Assembly (NCBI GenBank): GCA_937927695.1
Contig: CALBRU010000430.1
Coordinates: 1 to 11,079, forward strand
Length of the DNA: 11,079 nucleotides
DNA from: an uncultured Thiomonas sp.
GTDB taxonomy: Bacteria; Pseudomonadota; Gammaproteobacteria; Burkholderiales; Burkholderiaceae_C
Direction: 5' to 3'
Shown here: piece after piece, positions 6,828-11,079 of the stretch
Numbering within the stretch: position 1 is the first letter of the stretch
How the letters are laid out: each line of letters opens with the position of its first letter
Notes under the pieces: generated by a model
What the model was told of the DNA's origin: nothing
What the model saw: only the letters and a program-made list of their open reading frames with translations
Database searches by the model: none
Made by a program: the position numbers and the translations under genes

Positions 6828-7034
6828 GCACGGGTTTTGTGCGGTGCGGAATGAATGCATAAAAAAGCGTCCAGAAAGCACCAGGCCAGCGCAACAAAAA
6901 GTGAATGGCCCGCATCGAGCAGCACAAAACAGAAGCACAGAACGCGCCATGCTACCAACGCGACCGAGGGAGTGATTTGACAGATCGCCCAAAATTCAGC
7001 ACGAGGTAATTGGCGCAAACCACCCGCAAACCGA

Positions 7035-7136
7035 CTCAACCAGGTGTTGAGCCGCTGCCGAAGTTGCCCGGTGCCTGCACTGGAGAATTGGGCGGCGTGC
7101 CAATCAGAGCCGGATTTCAGACCCAACTTGGATTGG
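7035..7136 (+). promoter_or_regulatory. Candidate structured leader controlling rpsB translation
   Basis: Two perfect inverted repeats occur just upstream of rpsB. CTCAAC (7035-7040) and GTTGAG (7046-7051) form a 6-bp stem with a 5-nt loop. CCAATC (7100-7105) can pair with GATTGG (7131-7136), whose GG is the only Shine-Dalgarno-like sequence before the ATG at 7144. Pairing of the second stem would hide the ribosome binding site. Ribosomal protein S2 represses its own mRNA through a leader in E. coli, so an autoregulatory role is plausible here, but the structure is my reading and unverified. Confidence 0.5.
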
Positions 7137-7143
7137 AAATTTT

Positions 7144-7902
7144 ATGTCAGTCTCAATGCGTCAAATGCTGGAAGCTGGGGTGCACTTCGGTCACCAAACC
7201 CGCTTTTGGAATCCCAAGATGGCCCCGTACATTTACGGCCATCGCAACAAAATCCATATCGTCAACCTTGAAAAGACGTTGCCGATGTACTTGGAGGCGG
7301 CGAAGTTTGCCCGCCAGCTAGCTGCGCGCCGCGGCACCATTTTGTTCGTCGGCACCAAGCGTCAGGCGGGTGAAATCGTGCGTGAACAGGCCGAGCGTTG
7401 CGGCATGCCCTATGTCGACCAGCGCTGGCTCGGCGGCATGCTGACCAACTTCAAGACGGTCAAGACCTCGATCAAGAAGCTCAAGGACATGCAGGCCCAA
7501 GCGGCCGAAGGTGTGCTCGAGCAGATGAGCAAAAAAGAAGCGCTGACCTTCCAGCGCGAAATGGATAAGCTGGAAAAGTCCATCGGCGGCATTCAAGATA
7601 TGGCGGCTCTGCCCGATGCGATTTTTGTTATCGACGTGGGCTACCACAAGATCGCCATCGCCGAGGCGAAGACGCTGGGCATTCCGGTGATCGGCGTGGT
7701 CGACACCAACCATTCTCCGCTGGGCGTGACTCACATCATTCCGGGCAACGACGACTCGGCTAAAGCCGTGATGCTGTATGCGCAGGGCATGGCCGATGCC
7801 ATCCTGGAAGGCAAGAACGACGCGGTCAATGAAGTCGTGCAAGCCGTCTCCGAAGGCGAAGAAGAATTCGTCGAAGTTCAGGAAGACGCGCCTGCCGCCT
7901 GA
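7144..7902 (+). CDS. rpsB: 30S ribosomal protein S2
   Basis: The protein has 252 residues; E. coli S2 has 241. S2 sits on the back of the 30S subunit between head and body, and helps recruit S1. Recognisable blocks are MRQMLEAGVHFGHQTRFWNPKM near the start, VDQRWLGGMLTNFKTV in the first third, the coiled-coil insertion rich in Lys and Glu in the middle, and VIGVVDTNHSPLGVTHIIPGNDDS in the last third. The C-terminus is a short acidic tail (EGEEEFVEVQEDAPAA), which accounts for the extra length. The ATG at 7144 has a weak GGA 6 nt upstream and gives the standard MSVSMRQ-type N-terminus. It is the first gene of the rpsB-tsf-pyrH-frr-uppS operon and is followed by an intrinsic terminator. Confidence 0.5.
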   Translation: MSVSMRQMLEAGVHFGHQTRFWNPKMAPYIYGHRNKIHIVNLEKTLPMYLEAAKFARQLAARRGTILFVGTKRQAGEIVREQAERCGMPYVDQRWLGGMLTNFKTVKTSIKKLKDMQAQAAEGVLEQMSKKEALTFQREMDKLEKSIGGIQDMAALPDAIFVIDVGYHKIAIAEAKTLGIPVIGVVDTNHSPLGVTHIIPGNDDSAKAVMLYAQGMADAILEGKNDAVNEVVQAVSEGEEEFVEVQEDAPAA

Positions 7903-7956
7903 CGGGGCCAAGATGATCCTGCTGCAACGGCCCGATTCACCGGCCTGAAACACCCC

Positions 7957-7984
7957 GGGGCTGCGATACACAGCCCCTTTTTTT
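7957..7984 (+). terminator. Intrinsic terminator or attenuator between rpsB and tsf
   Basis: A perfect 7-bp stem, GGGGCTG (7957-7963) with CAGCCCC (7971-7977), closes a 7-nt loop and is followed directly by seven T residues (7978-7984). This is a textbook Rho-independent terminator. It lies 39 bp before the tsf start codon, inside an operon, so it probably acts partially and sets the S2 to EF-Ts ratio. No clear promoter is visible between it and tsf. Confidence 0.5.
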
Positions 7985-8009
7985 CAACCGCGTTTCTAGT
8001 TTCGATTTC

Positions 8010-8015
8010 AAGGAG
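8010..8015 (+). promoter_or_regulatory. Strong Shine-Dalgarno site of tsf
   Basis: AAGGAG lies 7 nt before the tsf ATG at 8023. It is the best ribosome binding site in the window and contrasts with the weak site of rpsB. This may offset reduced transcription beyond the upstream terminator, since EF-Ts is needed at high level. Confidence 0.5.
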
Positions 8016-8022
8016 TTCAACA

Positions 8023-8901
8023 ATGGCGGCAATTACCGCAAGCATGGTGGCAGAACTGCGTGCCAAGACCGATGCCCCGATGATGGAGTGCAAAAAGGCG
8101 CTGACCGAGGCCGAAGGCGATATGGATCGCGCCGAGGAAATTTTACGCGTCAAGCTCGGCAGCAAGGCCAGCAAGGCGGCTTCGCGCGTGACGGCCGAAG
8201 GCATCGTGGCGGCTTACATCAACGGCACGACCGGCGCGATGATCGAGCTGAACTGCGAAACCGATTTCGTCGCCAAGAATGACGATTTCCTGGCCTTCGG
8301 CAAAGACCTGACTCAGTTGATCGCGGCGCAGAACCCTGCCGACGTGGCGGCGCTGTCGGCACTGACGCAGGGTGGCGAAACCATCGAAGCGCGCCGCAGC
8401 AAGCTGATCGGCAAGATCGGCGAGAACATGACCATTCGTCGCTTCAAGCGTTTTGCGGGTGATCACAAGCTGGTGAGCTACCTGCACGGTACGCGCATCG
8501 GCGTGGTGGTCGAGTTCACCGGCGATGAAGTGGCCGCCAAGGATGTGGCTATGCACATCGCCGCGATGAAGCCGGTGGCGCTGTCGTCGTCTCAGGTGCC
8601 CGCCGAGCTGATTGATAAAGAGCGCTCCATCGCCTCGCAGAAAGCGGCCGAGTCGGGCAAGCCCGCCGAGATCATTGCCAAGATGGTTGAAGGCTCGGTG
8701 CAGAAATACCTCAAGGAAGTCTCGCTGTTCGATCAGGTGTTCGTCAAGAACGATAAGCAGACGGTCGAGCAGATGCTGAAATCCGCAAACACCACGGTGC
8801 ACGGTTTCACCATGTATGTGGTGGGTGAGGGCATCGAAAAAAAGTCGGAGAATTTTGCGGAAGAAGTGGCCGCGCAGATGGCTGCAGCCAAGCAAGGTTG
8901 A
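8023..8901 (+). CDS. tsf: Translation elongation factor Ts (EF-Ts)
   Basis: The protein has 292 residues; E. coli EF-Ts has 283. It is the guanine-nucleotide exchange factor that releases GDP from EF-Tu. The N-terminal UBA-like module contains AELRAKTDAPMMECKKALTEAEGDMDRA (about 10-37), and the exchange motif TDFVAKN, which contacts the EF-Tu nucleotide site, lies at 80-86 (E. coli has TDFVAKD). The core domain with its two sub-repeats and a C-terminal module follow, including EQMLKSANTTVHGFTMYVVGEGIEK near the end. The start is fixed by the strong upstream AAGGAG. It lies second in the operon, after an intrinsic terminator-like element. Nothing is unusual in the protein. Confidence 0.5.
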   Translation: MAAITASMVAELRAKTDAPMMECKKALTEAEGDMDRAEEILRVKLGSKASKAASRVTAEGIVAAYINGTTGAMIELNCETDFVAKNDDFLAFGKDLTQLIAAQNPADVAALSALTQGGETIEARRSKLIGKIGENMTIRRFKRFAGDHKLVSYLHGTRIGVVVEFTGDEVAAKDVAMHIAAMKPVALSSSQVPAELIDKERSIASQKAAESGKPAEIIAKMVEGSVQKYLKEVSLFDQVFVKNDKQTVEQMLKSANTTVHGFTMYVVGEGIEKKSENFAEEVAAQMAAAKQG

Positions 8902-8917
8902 GCGCTGTTGCCCGGCT

Positions 8918-8960
8918 GACCGGGGCCGATTGGGGCCAATTGGGTCGATTGGGCCCGGTC
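8918..8960 (+). repeat. Tandem GGGGCCRATT micro-repeat within an inverted repeat
   Basis: Three imperfect 9-10-bp units follow each other: GGGGCCGATT (8922-8931), GGGGCCAATT (8932-8941) and GGGTCGATT (8942-8950). The flanks GACCGGG (8918-8924) and CCCGGTC (8954-8960) form a perfect 7-bp stem around them, and CCAATTGG (8936-8943) at the centre is itself a palindrome. The whole can fold into a long hairpin in the tsf-pyrH spacer. No U-tract follows directly, so it is not a standard intrinsic terminator. Confidence 0.5.
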
Positions 8961-9032
8961 GCCTAGCTCCTTTTAGTCCCGCTTCTTTGCAGCTTCTCCA
9001 TCTCTGCCTTTTCGCCTTTTTTACCGCTCGCC
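8961..9032 (+). promoter_or_regulatory. C/T-rich, G-poor tract before pyrH, candidate Rho loading site
   Basis: This 72-nt untranslated stretch has about 28 C, 29 T, 10 G and 5 A by my count, so it is nearly 80% pyrimidine with C well above G. Unstructured C-rich, G-poor RNA is the known preference of Rho. The tract lies directly after the tsf-pyrH hairpin and ends at the pyrH ribosome binding site. Rho action here is inference only. Confidence 0.5.
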
Positions 9033-9037
9033 AGGAG
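9033..9037 (+). promoter_or_regulatory. Shine-Dalgarno site of pyrH
   Basis: AGGAG lies 5 nt before the ATG at 9043 and fixes the pyrH start. Confidence 0.5.
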
Positions 9038-9042
9038 TCACC

Positions 9043-9753
9043 ATGTCCGGATACAAACGTGTTCTGCTCAAGCTCTCGGGCGAGGCCCTGATGGGCGATG
9101 ATGCTTATGGCATCAATCGCGTCACCATCGAGGCCATGGTGCGGGACATCGCCGAGGTGGTGCATTCTGGCGTGCAGCTGGCGATTGTCATCGGTGGCGG
9201 CAATATCTTCCGCGGAGTGGCGGGGGGCGCTGTGGGCATGGACCGGGCGACGGCGGACTACATGGGCATGTTGGCGACGGTGATGAATTCGCTCGCGCTG
9301 AGCGACGCCATGAAGCATGCCGGGCTGAATCCGCGCGTGATGTCGGCTATTGCCATCGACCAGGTCGTCGAGTCTTATGTGCGGCCCAAGGCGCTGCAGT
9401 ACCTTGAGGAAGGCAAGTCGGTGATTTTTGCCGGCGGTACGGGCAATCCGTTCTTCACCACCGATACGGCCGCCGCGCTGCGTGCAGCCGAGGTCGGCGC
9501 CGAGGTCATGCTTAAGGCGACCAAGGTCGATGGCATCTACACCGCCGATCCGGCCAAAGACCCGCAGGCCGAGCGTTATGCGCGGATCAGCTTCGATGAG
9601 GCGATCGCGCGGCGTTTGCAGGTGATGGACGCGACGGCCTTTGCGCTGTGCCGTGAGCAGAAGATGCCGATTCGCGTATTCAGCATTTTCAAGCCGGGGG
9701 CGCTGATGCGCGTGGTTCAAGGCGCGGACGAAGGCACGGACGTCTACGTCTGA
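9043..9753 (+). CDS. pyrH: UMP kinase (uridylate kinase)
   Basis: The protein has 236 residues (E. coli PyrH has 241). It is the hexameric bacterial enzyme of the amino-acid-kinase family that phosphorylates UMP to UDP with ATP in pyrimidine nucleotide synthesis. It is typically activated by GTP and inhibited by UTP. Motifs seen are LLKLSGEAL (8-16) with Lys10, IGGGNIFRG (50-58) with Arg57, DYMGMLATVMNSLALSDA (72-89), GGTGNPFFTTD (131-141) and KVDGIYTADP (161-170). These cover the phosphate, UMP and ATP sites, and no key residue is missing. The start is fixed by AGGAG at 9033-9037. It lies third in the operon and is followed by an intrinsic terminator. Confidence 0.5.
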   Translation: MSGYKRVLLKLSGEALMGDDAYGINRVTIEAMVRDIAEVVHSGVQLAIVIGGGNIFRGVAGGAVGMDRATADYMGMLATVMNSLALSDAMKHAGLNPRVMSAIAIDQVVESYVRPKALQYLEEGKSVIFAGGTGNPFFTTDTAAALRAAEVGAEVMLKATKVDGIYTADPAKDPQAERYARISFDEAIARRLQVMDATAFALCREQKMPIRVFSIFKPGALMRVVQGADEGTDVYV

Positions 9754-9780
9754 TTACCATCGCAATCTTTGAGGCCCGCG

Positions 9781-9815
9781 CCGCGCTGCTTTTTGCGCAG
9801 CGGGTTTTGTTTTTT
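9781..9815 (+). terminator. Intrinsic terminator or attenuator between pyrH and frr
   Basis: CGCTGC (9784-9789) pairs with GCAGCG (9797-9802) around a 7-nt loop. The stem extends by CC (9781-9782) with GG (9803-9804) past one bulged G. The hairpin is followed by TTTTGTTTTTT (9805-9815). This is a good Rho-independent terminator, 24 bp before the frr start codon. Because frr is essential and no promoter is visible after it, partial read-through is likely. Confidence 0.5.
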
Positions 9816-9829
9816 CCCGATCTGTTTTT

Positions 9830-9833
9830 GGAG
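9830..9833 (+). promoter_or_regulatory. Shine-Dalgarno site deciding the frr start
   Basis: GGAG lies 6 nt before the ATG at 9840. It supports this start over the in-frame TTG at 9807, which lies in the terminator's T-tract and would add 11 residues that the family does not have. Confidence 0.5.
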
Positions 9834-9839
9834 TGCATC

Positions 9840-10400
9840 ATGGGAATCGCAGAGATCAAGAAAAACACCGAAGAAAAAATGCACAAGTCGATCGAGTCGC
9901 TCAAACTCGATCTGGCCAAGGTGCGTACCGGACGCGCGCATACCGGCTTGCTCGACCATGTGATGGTGGATTACTACGGCACCATGATGGCGATCAGCCA
10001 GGTGGCCAATATGAATCTGGTGGATGCCCGCACCATCAGCGTGCAGCCGTGGGAAAAGAAAATGGTCCAGGCCGTCGAGAAGGCGATTCGAGAGTCCGAT
10101 CTGGGTCTGAATCCCCAGACGCAGGGCGACGTCATTCGCGTGCCCATGCCCGCGCTAACCGAAGAGCGCCGCCGCGATCTGGTCAAGGTCATCAAGCAGG
10201 AAGGCGAGGGGGCCAAGGTGGCCGTGCGCAATTTGCGCCGCGATGCGAACCAAAGCCTTAAAGACCTCGTCAAAGCGAAAGAAGTCTCCGAAGACGACGA
10301 GCGCCGCGCGCAGGACGAGGTGCAGAAAATCACCGACCGCTGCATTGCCGAGATTGACAAACAACTGGCGCAAAAAGAAGCGGAGATCATGGCGGTCTGA
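9840..10400 (+). CDS. frr: Ribosome recycling factor (RRF)
   Basis: The protein has 186 residues (E. coli RRF has 185). With EF-G it splits post-termination ribosomes. The sequence is collinear with the family: an N-terminal helix with EEKMHKSIESLKLDLAKVRTGRA (about 11-33), the small beta domain with YYGTMMAISQVANM and VQPWEK (68-73), then the long helices with LTEERRRDLVKVIKQEGEGAKVAVRNLRRDAN (107-137) and a charged C-terminal helix. The Arg-rich positions R29, R32 and R130-R134, typical of the ribosome-contacting face, are present. It lies fourth in the operon, downstream of an intrinsic terminator and 66 bp before uppS. Confidence 0.5.
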   Translation: MGIAEIKKNTEEKMHKSIESLKLDLAKVRTGRAHTGLLDHVMVDYYGTMMAISQVANMNLVDARTISVQPWEKKMVQAVEKAIRESDLGLNPQTQGDVIRVPMPALTEERRRDLVKVIKQEGEGAKVAVRNLRRDANQSLKDLVKAKEVSEDDERRAQDEVQKITDRCIAEIDKQLAQKEAEIMAV

Positions 10401-10407
10401 TGGGAGC

Positions 10408-10425
10408 CAGCGGATTGTTCCGCTG
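10408..10425 (+). other. Hairpin without U-tract between frr and uppS
   Basis: CAGCGGA (10408-10414) and TCCGCTG (10419-10425) form a perfect 7-bp stem with a TTGT tetraloop, 8 nt after the frr stop codon. No run of T follows, so it is unlikely to terminate by itself. It could be an mRNA 3'-end stabiliser or processing site for the upstream genes. Confidence 0.5.
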
Positions 10426-10466
10426 CTCTGATCGGCGTTCCAAGCTGTGTTTCTCATATTGATGGC

Positions 10467-11079
10467 ATGAGCAAGAAAACCATCGCCAAGCGCGACCCCT
10501 CCACGCTGCCACGCCATGTGGCGGTGGTCATGGATGGCAACGGACGCTGGGCGCAGCGAAGGTTCTTGCCGCGTTCCTCCGGACATAAATTCGGTGTTGA
10601 CGCGCTGAAAAAAATCGTGCGTCACTGCGCGGAGATCGGTGTGAAGCACCTCACGGTGTTCGCGTTTTCTTCTGAAAACTGGGCGCGGCCAGCGGAGGAG
10701 GTGCAGACCTTGATGGACCTGTTCGTCAAGGCGCTGCAGCGCGAGTCTGCTGAACTGGCTAGACAAGGCGTGCAGTTGCATGTGGTGGGCGATCTGTCGG
10801 CCTTTTCTGCCGAGATGCGCGCGCTCATCGACCAGTCCGAGGCGTTGACCCGCCACAATGACACGCTCGTGCTCAACGTGGCCCTTAACTATGGCGGGCG
10901 TTGGGACATGACGCAGGCGGCACAGGCCCTTTTTGCCGCGCAGGAAGCCCCCACGCAGCAAGCGCTGGCGCGGCATCTGGCGCTGGCGCATTCGCCCGAC
11001 CCGGATTTGCTCATTCGCACCGGGGGCGAACATCGCATCAGCAATTTCCTGCTCTGGCAACTGGCCTACACCGAGCTCT
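10467..11079 (+). CDS. uppS: Undecaprenyl diphosphate synthase, 3'-truncated by the window
   Basis: The frame is open from ATG 10467 to the window end, giving 204 codons plus one base; family members have about 240-260 residues. This cis-prenyltransferase adds eight isopentenyl units to farnesyl diphosphate. The undecaprenyl diphosphate product becomes the lipid carrier for peptidoglycan and O-antigen. Motifs are HVAVVMDGNGRWA (17-29) with catalytic Asp23, SGHKFGVDALKKIV (38-51), TVFAFSSENWARP (63-75), LNYGGRWD (140-147) and DLLIRTGGEHRISNFLLWQ (180-198). In the last motif Arg184, Arg190 and Ser192 correspond to the IPP-binding residues. The start has almost no Shine-Dalgarno sequence. It is supported by the family-like N-terminus, and I found no better in-frame start upstream. 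A two-codon ATG-GCA-TGA (10462-10470) overlaps the start codon. In related genomes cdsA and dxr usually follow. Confidence 0.5.
   Translation, partial: MSKKTIAKRDPSTLPRHVAVVMDGNGRWAQRRFLPRSSGHKFGVDALKKIVRHCAEIGVKHLTVFAFSSENWARPAEEVQTLMDLFVKALQRESAELARQGVQLHVVGDLSAFSAEMRALIDQSEALTRHNDTLVLNVALNYGGRWDMTQAAQALFAAQEAPTQQALARHLALAHSPDPDLLIRTGGEHRISNFLLWQLAYTEL

Larger units (their letters stand above)
6735..7143. other. 409-bp intergenic region between the DUF3422 gene and rpsB
   Basis: No convincing gene lies here. The left end (6735-6800) must hold the promoter of the leftward DUF3422 gene, but I see only a weak TTTAAC on the minus strand (6764-6769) without a matching -35 box. The centre holds the rpsB promoter at 6819-6827. 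From about 6834 to 7143 the sequence is a long rpsB leader, A-rich and G-poor on the left (6850-6960) and with several short inverted repeats on the right. Confidence 0.5.

Noticed and set aside
6826..6975. About 49-codon plus-strand frame beginning in the rpsB -10 box
   Set aside because: Its ATG lies upstream of the expected transcription start and has no Shine-Dalgarno sequence.
6977..6982. Perfect TTGACA -35 hexamer before rpsB
   Set aside because: No -10-like hexamer lies 15-19 bp downstream; the nearest, around 7006, is more than 20 bp away. It is probably chance.
6821..7126. 101-codon minus-strand frame in the rpsB leader
   Set aside because: It has no ribosome binding site, lies over the rpsB promoter and leader, and resembles no family that I know.
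8143..9720. 525-codon open frame on the minus strand across tsf and pyrH
   Set aside because: It lies antisense to two clearly conserved genes and spans their spacer. Its product is His/Arg-rich with no recognisable domain, which is typical of the antisense frame of GC-rich genes.
9807..9839. TTG start for frr
   Set aside because: It lies within the T-tract of the terminator and adds residues that the family lacks. The ATG at 9840 has a good Shine-Dalgarno site.
10155..11060. 301-codon minus-strand frame over frr and uppS
   Set aside because: It is antisense to two conserved genes, with a composition typical of shadow frames.

Overview
The window reads as a chromosomal segment of a betaproteobacterium, most likely in the Burkholderiales. 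The grounds are the rpsB-tsf-pyrH-frr-uppS order, the protein variants, a DUF3422 membrane protein and high G+C coding sequence. I cannot fix the genus from this sequence. Nearly all of it is core housekeeping DNA. I see no CRISPR array, tRNA or rRNA gene, insertion sequence, phage gene or obvious defence system. The most interesting material is in the gene junctions and untranslated spacers.

Layout. Bases 1-1035 are the 3' part of a Wzx-like polysaccharide flippase gene. It is visibly more AT-rich than the rest and probably marks the end of a surface-polysaccharide cluster. Next, dusA (tRNA dihydrouridine synthase A, +) converges with mnmH (tRNA 2-selenouridine synthase, -) and the two overlap by 31 bp at their 3' ends. 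mnmH is the downstream partner of a tesA-like SGNH esterase with a probable Tat signal; their stop and start codons share an ATGA. The esterase diverges, across only 12 bp, from an ABC ATPase of the YbbA/LolD/FtsE type. The ATPase gene is coupled by another ATGA to rlmB (23S rRNA Gm2251 methyltransferase). rlmB converges, with 7 bp between, on a DUF3422 gene (-).

A 409-bp intergenic region follows, holding an extended -10 promoter and a leader of about 310 nt. It opens the translation/nucleotide/envelope operon rpsB (S2), tsf (EF-Ts), pyrH (UMP kinase), frr (ribosome recycling factor) and uppS (undecaprenyl diphosphate synthase, cut by the window end).

Functionally, dusA, mnmH, rlmB, rpsB, tsf and frr all serve tRNA, rRNA or translation. 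pyrH feeds UTP/CTP synthesis. uppS and the flippase serve undecaprenyl-linked envelope polymers. Each of the four spacers inside the rpsB-uppS operon carries a distinct potential regulatory structure: a clear intrinsic terminator after rpsB, a tandem-repeat hairpin plus a C/T-rich G-poor tract after tsf, a second intrinsic terminator after pyrH, and a hairpin without a U-tract after frr. This suggests graded attenuation of one transcript, but it is an inference. I found no convincing undescribed system.

[Form note: the answer gave no confidence values for features; the 0.5 in every feature is a placeholder required by the schema, not an estimate.]
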